A stretch of DNA of 64,000 nucleotides, taken from Triatoma infestans. Lineage: Eukaryota > Arthropoda > Insecta > Hemiptera > Reduviidae. The first letter of the stretch is position 1. Each line of letters begins with the position of its first letter. Both the position numbers and the translations under genes were made by a program. Positions 11,353-23,235 of the stretch are shown in pieces. The stretch covers positions 88,760 to 152,759 of the forward strand of contig JAAEAF010003801.1 of the NCBI GenBank assembly GCA_011037195.1, in the 5' to 3' direction. The notes under the pieces were generated by a model. That model was not told the origin of the DNA. It was given only the letters and a program-made list of their open reading frames with translations, and made no database searches.

Positions 11353-12270
11353 TGTGATTGTATCGAACTTTCTACATTGAGTTTTCACTGGAAATGCATA
11401 TTTTCCAGTGCCCTGAGACCACCAAATGCCCTGGGTGGTGTGTGTGTTTTTTTTATTTTTTTTAAAAATCATTAATTTCTCAACATACTCCGCTCAGAGA
11501 GCACTACATGAAGCTTACAAAGTACATATTACAGCTTTATACATAAACATATCATTGATGAATCTTGTGGAGTATCCAAAGAACTCAGGCTGAAGCAAAG
11601 TTGACTTGCTAGGCGGCCAGTCAACTGATTGTGTAGTACTACCCGCAGCATAAAAGCACTTCTTGAGTGAGGGAAGCAAGCAGATGTAGTCCCACAGGAG
11701 ATGAACCACCGTTTGAGCCGAAGAGTTGTCCACGAGAGTAAGCCGGAGATGGGACGATGTCGACTCTATATAGATATGCGTCCAGTTTTCCATGACCTGA
11801 TATCAGCTACGTCAATCGATATGTTGCGCCGATGTGGTTGACTCTCTCAGGCGAACTGAGATAGAAGGGAAAAACACCCTGGTTAATGCTTCGGTGACAG
11901 ATCCAGTCCATAGTTGCTTTTTCGAAATTTCCGAGTTTGAAAAGAAAAATAGGTTTTCCGGAAATGCGGCCTTGACTGTGAACGGCTTTTCTACGATTTG
12001 TCTTAACAAATAGATATCAAAGGAATTTCTTTAAACTTGGTATGCAAAGTAGGACACATACTTTAGGTTTATTACTTTTGTTAAAACATTTTTAAGTCGA
12101 ATAAGCAGGTTTTTTGGAGGCCTGGGGGCTGTCGTGCTTTCCTCAAGTATCTGGATTAGTTTAGGGTCTTTCAACCAGTAAATGTAATAAAAATTACAAG
12201 TTTTTGAAGGAAATTTGCCAGTAACAGCAATAAGAGAAAGTTGAATGAGTGTTTCTTATCAGTGTTTTTA
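11353..12270 (+). repeat. K1 repeat copy split by an insertion
   Basis: The left part (11373-11500) has GAGTTTTCACTGGAAATGCA and gtgccctgagacc. It resumes at about 11926 with TTCGAAATTTCCGAGTTTGA and CCGGAAATGCGG. The right end is at 12229-12255 (AATAAGAGAAAGTTGAATGA, a degraded hairpin, then a T-containing tail). The middle ~420 bp is foreign. Confidence 0.75.
11505..11925. other. Higher-GC insert inside a K1 copy, unidentified
   Basis: This block is visibly richer in G and C than its surroundings and interrupts K1. On the minus strand two frames nearly join: one reads WTGSVTEALTRVFFPSISVR, and after a stop the next reads HLRLTLVDNSSAQTVVHLLW and ends AVICTL. I recognise no family. It may be a decayed coding fragment of a retroelement. 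Exact junctions are approximate. Confidence 0.4.
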
Positions 12271-12569
12271 TTTAATTTCATTTATTACCATAATGGGATG
12301 AAGGCTTGTTTTATATCTGTTTTGTTCAAAAGAGTTTCAACAATTTTATGCTTGTCATAAGCCAGAGTATAGGTGATAATTTGGTTTATTATTGTAGTTC
12401 ATTTTTTAGTAGACGTTTTATGTTCTCCTGGAGAGTATGAAGTGATAATCTACCTTTAGGTTAGTAGAATGAGTTGAAAGAGGTGGCAACTATTGATGAG
12501 GCAATGACATGAACGGACCTATCACTCTCTCTTTCTATCTTTCTCTCTCACCTCCCAGTCACTCCTGTG
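12271..12569. other. Non-coding stretch ending in a CT-rich tract
   Basis: No frame or known repeat. A pyrimidine-rich tract lies at 12525-12555. Confidence 0.35.
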
Positions 12570-12920
12570 GGAATGAGGGAGACACTATGGAGCAGTTTTG
12601 CTGGATATAGTGGCTTAGGGAGATCAGGACGAGGAAACACGGGGATGCTTGTGATATACGTTTGACACTCACTCTACCTCTCTCTCATAAAGGTGGCTGG
12701 CGCGGTTGGGGCTTGAAGGATGGCCACCCTAGGCGGTCATCAGGCTGTGCCTCCGTTCGCCCTTCTTCAGACCAACTAGGAAGGGTGAGCAAGAGCGAGT
12801 GAGTACGTGGTCCGGATGGGCAGCCGCTGTTCTAAATTTATGGCCAGCTGAAGCTATTTGCGGTGTTTCCACCCCGCCCGTGCTGCCCAATCCCCAACCT
12901 ATTAGCTCCACCTGACGGTT
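12570..12920. other. GC-rich patch, unidentified
   Basis: About 350 bp of clearly higher GC than the background, including ggctggcgcggttggggc and ccaccccgcccgtgctgcc. A 60-residue minus-strand frame (12729-12911) has no recognisable motif. It could be a transposon fragment or an untranslated exon. The sequence does not decide. Confidence 0.4.
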
Positions 12921-12967
12921 TCTATTCTACTACACTCATATACACATACATACATAAAAACACACAT

Positions 12968-12969
12968 TT

Positions 12970-13008
<39 letters not shown>

Positions 13009-13009
13009 G

Positions 13010-13050
<41 letters not shown>
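12968..13050. repeat. Compound microsatellite (CA)n(TA)n(GA)n
   Basis: A CA run (~12970-12994) passes into a TA run (~12994-13008) and then a GA run (~13009-13050). Confidence 0.97.
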
Positions 13051-13054
<4 letters not shown>

Positions 13055-13685
13055 CCCTTATTCCATCGTAACTACAGTATGCTCTCAAACCATGTCCTTT
13101 TGGTGGATATTCATTACGTCATTGAAGTGGAAGGGATAGAAGAGCCACTAATATCTTTGGTTTATGATGTAATATTTGCATAGTATATCGTAATTCCTGC
13201 ATTGAACATACCTGAATTGCCTTTTCCAATAATAGATTCAGTATACCCAAAAGTTTTTCTTCTGTAACTGTTATGCCCGTAACAATTCTCTCTCCCTAAT
13301 CATAAAACTTTTGCTATTTTCAAAACTACAAAGTTTTCTACTAATGTTTGAAGTTCAAAACCCGCCATCAGCTTTGGCCATCTTATTGGGTCACATTTAT
13401 ACAATTTGAAACGTTCATAAAATTTACTTTTTTTGGGAGGTGGTCAAAATAATTTTGAAAAGTTTTAATTACACTGTGCTTAAGTTTCATTTCGGTGTGG
13501 TTAAAAGTATTGTAAACGGTAAAGCCCCCACCTCCCATTAGATTTTACAGTATAGCAATCTTCACTGGGTCTTTTTTTTATCCATCGTTATCTCTTTGTT
13601 TTGATGCAAGTATGAAATTCGTATACATTTTTTGGCTTTAATTACTTATACTGCCTCATTAGTTAAATCATTTTAAAGCAGATGG
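13051..13685. other. AT-rich non-coding stretch
   Basis: No coding or repeat signature beyond short T-runs. Confidence 0.4.
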
Positions 13686-14495
13686 TGAAAAATCTGGTAT
13701 GAAACATTCATACGATTTTCTTTGACTGCAGTTATTATAAAATAATTATAAAATTAACACATTTTCTTTAAATTTTGATTTTTTTTTTTTATCATAGCTT
13801 TAACATAAATATAGAAAGGTGGGGGTTACATGCTGGTAGGGGTTTATTTTTATACTTCATTTCAATGTAGTTACATTGTAGTCCAAGAAACAGCGTTAAT
13901 AGCAATTGAAGGAACTCACAATAATGTTTGGAATTTAACGCCACTAATTCCGCACAACTCTCTGAAATCCGTTTTCCTCGGAAAAATCTCCTAAGTTTAA
14001 AGAGAAATCGTTTTCGTTTTTTAGTTTTAAAAAGAAACTCAAAAACCTATTGTAGAAAATCGCACTTGCAGTTAACAGATTTTCTTCAAATTTGGAATTC
14101 TAGCACTGTTTCTAATGAGTAATTAATATTATGTAGGTGACACTAATCATGCATTGCATTGAAGTGGAACTTTAGCAGTATGCTAAACACGACAGTTCCG
14201 CCTGGAACCCCCCCCCCCAAAGCAATTTTCCCAGAAAAATGTTTCAAATAGTGATACGTATTTATGTGTGTGGGTAGTTATAGGAAGTTTCATGAAATTT
14301 GTTGGAGCTGTTTTCGTGGAAAATTGCCAATAAAATTGGAAAAAAAAAATCAGTAAAGTGGCATTTCTGGTTGATGAATTTTTTTTTTTTTTTTTGAAAT
14401 CTTCGTGTGTGATGCGGTGATCGTAGCTAAAAGGTTGAACTTCCTGAAGATATTTTATTAATACAAACTCAAACATTCGCCAGAAACTTTTTTTT
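13686..14495 (-). repeat. K1 repeat, nearly complete, minus strand
   Basis: Begins with the reversed right end AAAAATCTGGTATGAAAC (13687-13704), the partner arm ATTCATACGATTTTCTTTG, then a minus-strand unit with GCACTTGCAGTTAACAGATT (near 14064), the ATTGCATTGAAGTGGAAC block and a run of nine C at 14210-14218. The first unit has GTGGCATTTCTGGTTGATGA. It ends near ACAAACTCAAAC. The left hairpin is missing. Confidence 0.85.
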
Positions 14496-14618
14496 TTTCA
14501 CTAATTATCTAAGAAAGTATTTAAATATATTATCCACTGAGATGACTCGATTGATTTATTGATAATAATGGTCAGGATTCTTTGCATCCACACGACCATA
14601 TGTTGTTTTCTTTCGTAG

Positions 14619-14717
14619 TCATGGCTTCGTATGTTGTGGTTATATTGATGATGTGCGCCATTAGCGGTAAGATGGCAAAAAAGAAATGGTACCTGTTTGG
14701 AATTTAGATTCTTGTAG
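14619..14717 (+). other. Candidate signal-peptide exon or tiny secreted-peptide ORF (speculative)
   Basis: Just after an acceptor-like tract (gttttctttcgtag, AG at 14617-14618) an ATG at 14621 opens MASYVVVILMMCAIS, a hydrophobic stretch like a signal peptide. A donor-like GTAAGA follows at 14667, leaving a phase-1 exon. If not spliced, the frame stops after 28 codons, with a lysine-rich tail. If spliced over the 51-base gap to the AG at 14716-14717, it continues GNRCCGICRYSAY and lysines from an A-run, then stops at 14771. Such short signals arise by chance in AT-rich DNA, and no conserved domain supports a gene. Confidence 0.18.
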
Positions 14718-14771
14718 GTAACCGCTGTTGTGGAATCTGCAGATATTCAGCATATAAGAAAAAAAAAAAAT

Positions 14772-15879
14772 AGGATAAAATACTGCCGAGCCACAGTTAT
14801 TTGTTTATTTTAGCAACAACCGGGTTCGGTTCTTACTCCACTCATCGTCAGATTCAACAGACGTTTATTGTTATTGTAGTAAAGAATTTTTTCCAAGGTA
14901 GGTATGGAAAATATGAGATAGATCGTAAGTTTGTTTTTTTCATTTAAATCTTTTGTTTTTATGATTACTATGTGTAATTATTATGCTTAGGGTTTTGAAT
15001 AATATGATATCATTAAATCTCATTGGGCTTCTGGTTATCTTAAATTATATAAAATTAATTATTTTTAATTCATTAATATGTATATAAGGTTAGTTATCAT
15101 TTCATTTTTCTAAACATCTTTATTATCTAATTTACTAATCTTATATTATAAAGAGCGGATCATAGGAGATTTAAATAGGATAAAAAACTATTAGATAACA
15201 GTTAACTATTAGTGCGTAATCATTAATTCTAGACAACAGTTTATTTTGCAGAAATTAATAAGGAATATATTTGTAATCAGATTTGCTTAGTTATTACTTT
15301 TTTATAGTTTATTCAACTTTATGGAGAACTCTTTCTCTTTTTGTGTATAATTAATTTCTATTGATTATTATTAGTCTATAATTTTGACGATTGTAAAATA
15401 AATTTAAAGCTGTTTACGTTAAAAGTCTGCTCAAATTGAGATTTTAACTTTGACGTCGAGAAAACAATTTTTTTTTAACATTTTAAATATTTAGGCGATT
15501 TATTTATTTTTCGATCAATGTTTCACAAACAGCTAAAAGGAAAACTAATGTGTAAATCCTTATTCGACTTTCCTGTACTACAATTATTGTAAATAATAAT
15601 TTTCTCAAAATTGGTATTTTGGCTAAAAATAAACTTTAAACAAAAATATAGATGCGGGGTGATAACTAAAGCTGTTGGCATTCATTTGCGGGGGGCTAAA
15701 GTTTATTTGAATGTGGTACATGGTGTGACCGCGTTTTGAAATAAAAGTGATGTAGGATTATATCTGTGCAGTTGCTAATCCGAGATGTGACATCTTAGTA
15801 AACCTAGGCAAGCTAGCCAGTTTTTCAGGCAGAGCAGGTAGATCTAGCCACTGAGATAAAATGATGAGGGGTCCATAAC
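14772..15879. other. AT-rich non-coding stretch
   Basis: Contains a small patch with accgggttcggttc and catcgtcag (14818-14851), resembling a retroelement terminus, and otherwise very AT-rich sequence. No coding signal. Confidence 0.35.
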
Positions 15880-16400
15880 TGGAGGGTCTACATCTTAGAT
15901 AGTCGGCTGTTTCTACGAGCCATCAACTCGTACCAAGTCAATTCGAGATTGGTGTGGGATGCTTCGGTAACCTTAGGGAAATTAGTAGCCAAAACAAGGT
16001 TATTCTGGTTTGGGTATCTACGCCTTCAGAGGGCAACGAGGCGGCTGATCGCCTTGCACGAGTGGGCGCCATAGGAACACGAACATTTCTTTGGCCGCAA
16101 GATACCTCATAAGTGCAGGCATTAAAGCAACGTAAGATCACAAGCAAAGACATTCCATTGTTCCGGACAACGGATAGCCTTGTATAGTTTTAATCAGGAG
16201 GAAGAAAAAACAGCACTTCATGTATCTATCGTCAGTATGCGGAGCTTGAATGTCTGAGACTTCGCCACTTTGTGGAGAAGAAGTGACGGCGGCTTCAAAC
16301 TTTTCCCAGGAGTCTTTTCCAAACTCCTAAATCTAATCAAACAGACAGAACTGGAGAGGATGCTCTAATTTCTGAGTGCCACAATAGACCGCGGTGGCCT
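15880..16400 (+). mobile_element. LINE fragment: ribonuclease H end and ORF2 C-terminus
   Basis: Translation of about 15985-16080 gives NKVILVWVSTPSEGNEAADR and then LARVGA. This matches the C-terminal ribonuclease H domain of I/Jockey-type LINEs, whose usual form is a GNExAD-LA-GA motif. Upstream DSRLFLRAINSY may be the preceding strand of the same domain. Downstream near 16235-16280 the reading AELECLRLRHF, and the end QTELERML with a stop at about 16370, suit the distal ORF2 end. The tail has ccacaatagaccgcggtggcc. Stops and frameshifts show that it is dead. The reverse transcriptase is absent. Confidence 0.7.
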
Positions 16401-16439
16401 AGGTTTTCTAGCTAATCTCCATGGAATCCATCTATCTTT

Positions 16440-16640
16440 GCAGTTAGGATTCAGTGTTTAAAGAAAATCGTTGAACCCGTTTTCTAGAAAATTTTAAAAT
16501 CTCAGAAAACTATTCTGTAAATTTGCAGTTTTAATTAACCAATTTTCCTCAAATGGGGATTCTAGAGCACGCTCTTTGAAATTATATACGTAACAGTACC
16601 ATAATAATGTATTGACGTGCGCAGTACATTAGAGGGAAGT
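16440..16640 (-). repeat. K1 repeat fragment, minus strand
   Basis: Minus-strand K1 internal unit: TTTAAAGAAAATCGTTGAAC, CTGTAAATTTGCAGTTTTAA and TTAACCAATTTTCCTCAAAT, then the block around TACCATAATAATGTATTGAC. Confidence 0.75.
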
Positions 16641-17599
16641 AGCTTAATGTTATAGTTCTCCCAGTAACTTCCTCAAAATCACTTTTCCTTGTCATTTCTA
16701 AGGCTCTTATTGGAGTAAACTGATCGCTTACCCCACAAAAGGATTTTAGTTCCATAAAGGGAGTTGCTGTTGCTACAACCATCCTCCTCGCCAGATTGCC
16801 GATGTCAGAATCATTACTTTCTTCTTGTGTAATTTATATCCTTGTTTTAACATCCTTTTAAGAAAGAAATTTTATGTACGAGTTATTAAATCATTATTTT
16901 CTTTTATATTTCATTTATTTATTTATTTTAATGATTTCTGTCTTAATTAAATAGCTAGTCTTTGCACATTCCTCCCGCAACGTGAATTCCGTAAACTAAT
17001 TGAAAAATTAACAAGAAATAACTTGGCTGCAATTGAATGACGAATCACTTATAAAATATTGCATATCATTATAATTGCATCGTTCTTTTTAATCAAGATT
17101 AAAAAAAAATACATCCTACTCTTACAACAGGTTTAATTAGCATTTAAATCTATAATTTTTTTTTGTGAAATGACTTTTAAAATTAATCACATTGAAAATT
17201 ACATCATTTTTTAAAAGACAGACTCAGCCTGAAAGGAACGGAACTATTGAAACCTCAAACCTGAATCGAACTCGTAAAATTTGAAGTATTCACCGGAAAT
17301 GTAATTGGCCTGTACTTGTATGTGTGAGATCACATGCAAACGCAAACTGATCTCATATTCTTATTAGATCGTATTCAATATTTCAGTTTGTTGGAATATT
17401 CAAAGATGACAACGTGATCCAGCCTTTTCTTCTGCTGTTTGTTTCCCCAAGCTTTCGACGCTCCTTATCTTGGACCATCTTCAACATGATTTGTTAGAAA
17501 TTAAAAAAACTCGTGTAATTAATAAAAATCAGTTCATGTAGTTAATTTTATTGATAATATTTTCCATAGATTAACCTAATTTAATATATTTTTTATTGT
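16641..17599. other. Non-coding stretch with a weak open frame
   Basis: At 16650-16810 a minus-strand frame reads VVATATPFMELKSFCGVSDQ without a recognisable family. A degraded K1 left-end trace may lie at 17270-17310 (tattcaccggaaatg). The rest is AT-rich. Confidence 0.35.
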
Positions 17600-17795
17600 A
17601 GCTCTTTAGTGAGGATGTTTCTGGGGGAACATTAGTGTTTATGCTTTTCTCTAAAATATCACTTCAGTGCAATATATGCTTACGTCATCTACATAATTTT
17701 AAAAGCATATTAAATGCGTTGCTGGTATCCTAAATTTGAAGAAAATCGATTAATCGATTAAGGCTTTATAGAGTAGATTTTTCTTTTTCAGGAAT
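17600..17795 (+). repeat. K1 repeat fragment
   Basis: Shows the ctctaaaatatcacttcagtg-like block (in part CACTTCAGTGCAATATATG), then CATCTACATAAT and TAAATTTGAAGAAAATCGAT, the junction between two internal units. Confidence 0.8.
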
Positions 17796-17949
17796 ATCTT
17801 AATTATTCGATAATTCTGTTTACAAAATTTCTTTGGATACTAAAGCATTGCAAAAAAGAAGAGAGTATGACGAAGTATATTCCCATGTGGGAGGTTGTTT
17901 ACTAACAGAGAGATATTTTAAAAGGGATCGTGAAGAAGATAGGCATACT

Positions 17950-18275
17950 GGCACTACAGCGTGTATGCTGTAATATATATATATATACTTTCCATCTTGA
18001 CTATGCGTGCGCACCATCCACTTGATGACCTGGAACTAGATCTTACAGCCCGAGGGCTACCGGTTGTGCTCGTACGAGCGGCGACTTACCGTCGTACTCA
18101 CACACCACGCGCCTCCCTAATTATTGAAGACCAGTCTCTCCGGCTAGTAAACCGGTTTTTATATATATATATATCTGGCAGTGCACTGATTGGATCACAC
18201 AAACAGGAGTCAAGTGAGAAGACATATCTTGAGAGAAGTAGAGTATAATGAGAGAGAGAGAGAGAGAGAGAGTGC
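17950..18275. other. Higher-GC patch between TA runs, followed by a GA run
   Basis: A TA run (17970-17988), then ~170 bp of GC-richer DNA with a plus frame reading DDLELDLTARGLPVVLVRAA (no family recognised), another TA run (18161-18172) and a GA run (18249-18272). It may be the remains of a retroelement terminus. Confidence 0.4.
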
Positions 18276-19572
18276 GTGAGGGAGATTAAAACAAGAACAA
18301 TGTAAGAACAGTAAGAGAAGAAGAGTAAGTGCTTTTTACGTTGATAGAAAAATTGAGTAAAATAAAGTTTCTTCTTGCTCTCTTTTATTTTTATGATTAA
18401 TCGTAAGCGATTTCATTTTAATTATAAAATTTCAAGGCTAACTTTAAAAGCGGCCCAATGGGTTCGTTACCAGCCTTTTTTGGAGTCAATAATTGTTTTT
18501 TAAGAACGTCAAAGAACATAATATTTAGGGAGTACATTGGACATTATACACTTTATGGACGTGTTATAAGGTTAAATGGTGAGTGAGTTATTTCTCGATA
18601 GTCTGCTTTATTTTGTGATCATCGTCCATATGTATAGTCGTCGCCCTGAATCACAAAGATATGTTGGTACATGTAAAACGGTATGGGATTGCTTTGTGTT
18701 AATTGTTGTTGTTATCTTATTGCTCTCAAGCATTGCTATCGTATTTGGCTTTTACTTTTGTACTCTCAGACACTGTCGTCCAGCATTGCGGTCCTAACCA
18801 TCTAGTCAACAATTTCTAATCATGCCCTAAGCATTGCTGATTACTCATGAAGACATGAAAACATGGCTGATAGAAGAAGTTCATGAAAACATGGCTGATT
18901 ATACTACTATAAGCACTGCATAGAGCAAAAATATACTTAAGCAAACAATTTCAAAGAATCTTTGCTTAAATCTCAGTCCAAGATTACCCCTAAATTTTAA
19001 TTGACTGTCGCCAGTGAGAAGAGCTGGCAAGGACGAAAAACCGGTTCACGGAGCCAACCAAACAGGTCGCGTCCAGGCATTTAAGTGTGTATTAATAAAT
19101 AATATATAGAAAGAAGTGCTTGGCCAAGGGGCTTTCTCTATAGTTTCGTTCCTTTTTTTTTTTTCTTTGTTTTTCTAGACAACCAGTTTGGAAATTAGTA
19201 AAAAAAAAAAAAAATGATTTGGATTATTCTTTAACAAATAAAGAAATAAGATAGGCATATCTAGGTAATCATTTTAAACTAAATCAAACATTGAAACAAA
19301 CTGTAGCGGTATATGTAATTTCTATTCTTATTTTTAACCTTAATTGTCAATCATTAGTAATTTACATAATAATTGAATAAAAATTTACCGACATGGAAGG
19401 AACCTTTCTAATAAGTGAAGGTGATAATGGAACGCTTTAAACATTGCTTTCGAATATAACAGGGTGACCACTTTTATTACAAAATGGGCCATTAAAAATC
19501 AGGGAGGTGGGATTTTTGGAATTAACTGTTCAAGACATAGGTAATCTCAAACTATCATTAATGTGATGTCAT
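18276..19572. other. AT-rich non-coding stretch with a short direct repeat
   Basis: CATGAAAACATGGCTGAT occurs twice at about 18855 and 18892. A patch at 19000-19070 (gacgaaaaaccggttcacgg) resembles a retroelement end. No coding evidence. Confidence 0.4.
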
Positions 19573-20556
19573 TTTTTTTTTTCATACTCCTGTAAGAGGA
19601 AGTATTACGACGTGGCAGACATGAGATTAAACAGGAAATACATGCTTTTGGGTCCCCTGTACTTAAAAATATTTTTAGTAAATGAATGACCTGTCTGTTT
19701 GTATACATTTGTGAGTGTGTGTGTGCTTAAACAGAATATCTCAAAAGACGAAAAGTCTCAGGGAGAGCTCAAACTTGGTATTCCGTTTAGGTACTACCGC
19801 CACATCAGACACGAAGATTTCGGACAAACTCCATCAACCGGAAGTGTGACTTTACTGATTTTTCTTTTTCCAATTTTTCCTTAATTTTCTCGGAAACGGC
19901 TCCATCGATTTTCTTTAAACTTCGTATACTAAATTTTAACACATAAATACCTATCACTTTTATTTGAAAAATTCCTGGGAAAATTGATTTTTCGGGGGTT
20001 TATAGTTTCCTCTAAAGTAAACTTCAATATAACATATGGCTTTACCATCTATATAATATTAATACACAATAGAAGTATCGATAGAATTCCAAATTTGAAG
20101 AAAATCGATTAACCAAAATTGCGATTTTATAGAATAGGTTTTTGTGTTTTTTGAAATTTACTTGAAAACGACTATAACGATTTCCATTAAAGTTGGTATG
20201 CTAACTGCACAGGTAAATACGTATTCCTTTAATTAGAAATATTTTTCAAAAAAAAAAAAAAATTATTTTCAATAGTTGTGCGAAATTCGTGGCGAATTTC
20301 AAATTTTATATGTATAGTTGGTTCGGTGTTTTTTAAAGCGCTCTGTTGGGCCATATTATAATCATCACTTCGTCTACCTACCGAGATTCGTATAGGTTGG
20401 TACTTATCCCCCACCATCTTTATATATTTACGTTGGGACAAATGACCTAAAGTTTAAGTTTAAAAAAAAAATTGTCATTTTATATAATTGTATTAATAGA
20501 GGAGTTAGGAGAAAGTCGTGTGAGTGTTTCACATCAGATTTTTTTTTTTTTTTTTA
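19573..20556 (+). repeat. K1 repeat, near-complete copy with two internal units
   Basis: Left end ACTCCTGTAAGAGGAAGTAT, a GGAAATACATGCTTTTGGG block, a GT run, CAGAATATCTCAAAAGACGA and GGTATTCCGTTTAGGTACTA. ACCGGAAGTG is at 19837. The second unit starts at AAATCGATTAACCAAAATTG (~20103). The right end GGAGTTAGGAGAAAGT is followed by the hairpin GTGTGAGTGTTTCACA and a 17-base T-run. Confidence 0.92.
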
Positions 20557-22349
20557 TAAATTAAAATCCTGCTAAAAAGTTGTAATTATCTTACTAATTC
20601 TTATTAATATCATTTTTGCAAGTTCACTTGAAAAGTCTGCAATCAACCGATGAGAACCTAGAAATAGAAAAATATGGACACCAATAACAAGGCATATATC
20701 GAAAATATATTATGTAACTGCTTTGACTATCCGTAAGTCTAGGAAATTTGCTTTCCCAATCTGAAAGGCTTTATCGGCAATAAGATGCGGTGCAAGCATT
20801 TTCCACCAAAAAGGAGTTAATGAAATCGGAGAAGATACTGCAAAATTAAATAGGAATCCCATCATATAGAGCGACCGTATATAGAGAACAATATATTGAA
20901 GTTGGAAGCTAAAAGCAATAATTGTGTAGGCTTCAGCGTCGTTTCAGATAATAATCTCTGCTTATTATAGCCCTATAAGTTCAAATAAAAAAGAAGCTTC
21001 TTTCATCATATCATGCTAGATTTTGAAAATGAATTTCTTAATGAAAACACATGTTTAGAGGAATTATGTTCAGATTATCAAACAGCCAAATTTTCTGAAA
21101 GGAGCTGTCCTAATATAATGGAGAAGGCGCATCTGAATTTTTATAAACAACTTTTTTACCTTCATAAATAACTTCATTCAGATAACTGTGTTTTAAAAAT
21201 ACTTAAAGTAAATTAAGATTAAATTGTCAAGAATCTTCTTCTTTTTTTTTCTTTTTTTTTAAATTTATTTGGAATTCACAACCTATACAACAACGTCCAA
21301 TCAGTGAATATGTTAGTACATGATCTATTGGACTGGATTAGCCGGAGGATCTACCCACTGGCAACACTCTCGAAAGGAAATTTATACTACTTCAATCTTG
21401 GAAGTGGTACCCGGGGCCAACGGGGTGGATCAGTCGTCGTGGTGGATTATCTGGTATAGTTGTGGGACTTTAAATTGGCGGATTTGTAGCAGAAATAAAG
21501 AGAGTTATAGAATTTTCAATATTTAGGATTTTGCAGTTTCAGTCGCCGTATTGAAATGTTGAGGATATTTTTTGTCATGAAGCATTTGTAATCTGACTGA
21601 GAAGTTTTCAATGAAAAGTTGGTATTTTCTGGGATTTAGAGCGTCCGATTGACGTCCAACATTTCCAGGCCTTAAATCTACATTGGTTTGAGTTATATTG
21701 TTGTTTATATGTCGTTATGTACCAGTGGTAGTTTCGACTGCCTGCCTATTTTAATCACAGTAGCAGTTTGTTCCGTTTGTTAAGTTCTGACGTTTTAAGT
21801 CTCGTGTGTGGGTTCAAGGTTAATCGCTTGTCGATATATATCCTAACGTGCCAAGAATATTTTAAACAGAATGAACTACATTCAATTCGCCAATCAAATA
21901 AATACAGTTAGTCTTTGCAATTAATTTATTTGCTTAATCAAATCTTAATTCAAGTTATTATATTATTTTTATTTAAGTCAGACCCTGTTAAATTTAAGAA
22001 AACTATTCCTGAAGTGTTATTAAATAAATTTAATGATGACTTGAAAGTTTGATTTATAATTACATCGACTGGTAAATCCACTTTACAAAGAGATAGTTAA
22101 CTTGGATAACTCATTTCTATAACCTTATATTAATCTTAATCTACTTTTTAGCATTATTAAATTATTCATCGAATTAAGAATGTCTGGTAAATACCAAATA
22201 AAGATAGATAACTTATATAAAATTCTGTGTGTACATCAATAAACCACAAAAATTGTATTCTCTTTGCTAAAACTAGAAGATCTGTACCACTTTATTGCCG
22301 TTTATCCTATTCATTCACTAATTAGAAATTATTATATTCCTTTATGTAA
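20557..22349. other. Non-coding stretch with one unidentified GC-richer patch
   Basis: A patch at 21310-21500 (ggattagccggaggatctacc, gtacccggggccaacggggt) can be read without stops as LLDWISRRIYPLATLSKG and then NLGSGTRGQRGGSVVV. I do not recognise the family; a decayed retroelement is possible. The rest is AT-rich. Confidence 0.4.
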
Positions 22350-23235
22350 CTAATATCCCTTAGTTTTCACCGGAAATACATGTTTTGTGAGGTCCTCTGA
22401 GTAGGAAACAAAAAAAATGTTTTTAGCAAATGATTTGTATGTGGGTGCGGTTAAACAAAATATCTCAAAAGTGAAATATAGCAGGAAGCTGAAATTTAGT
22501 ATTCCGTTTTAGGTCACTATCACTATAGTCTGACACGACGGCTTTCAGGTGATATCCATTAACCGGAAAGTGCAACTATACTAATTTTTTTTTTTTTTTA
22601 ATTTTTACAGCTTTTTGCAAGTTTCTCGAAAACAGCCTTAACGATTTTCGTATACTATTTTCATACTTAAGTTATCTAACTAACACTTTTGTTTAGGAAA
22701 TGCTTTCTCGTGAAAAGTATTAGGGGGGCGGTGATTGGGGGCGGGAACATTGGCCTTATACTTGTTTTGTAAAGTACTACTTCAGTACAATGCAAGATTT
22801 TTAAAACCTCTATAATATTAACATGCCAAAGTTGGAGAATTCCAAAGTTGGAGAAAATCGGTTAACCGAATTTGCAACTTTACAGAATTGTTTTTTTTAT
22901 GTTGTTTTTTTTTTAGAATTTTCTCGAAAATATCTAATAATGATTTCCTTTAAACTTGGAATGACAACTGTCCAGATATAAACCAATCATTTTTTTCCAA
23001 ATAAGTTATTAGATAATTGTGCGGAATTTGTGGCGTTCAATTTTAAATGTTAAAATGTGGAGTTAAGTTATTGACTCCTTTCTGTCTGGATTGATTGATA
23101 GATTGACCCCCCGTTCCCATATTGCCGTTATATTTCCTTTTATTTATATTTATATTATTTATATTTATTTTATTTTTATTTGTTTAACAAGAATAAGATG
23201 AAGTCGTGTGAGTTTTATTTGATTCAAAATCATGA
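22350..23235 (+). repeat. K1 repeat, nearly complete, left hairpin missing
   Basis: Starts at TTAGTTTTCACCGGAAATAC, then AACAAAATATCTCAAAAGTG. The two internal units have their CCG motifs at about 22564 and 22866. The right end is degraded: AATAAGATGAAGTCGTGTGA followed by a damaged hairpin. Confidence 0.9.

Noticed and set aside
14818..14851. Minus-strand CTGACGA followed by GAACCCGG, resembling a hammerhead core
   Set aside because: The segment between the two cores does not form a convincing stem II and the second core lacks GAAA. Kept only as a possible retroelement terminus.
19000..19070. Plus-strand AGAAGAGCTGGC and GACGAAAAACCGG, hammerhead-like
   Set aside because: The first core is not CUGANGA and the pairing is poor.
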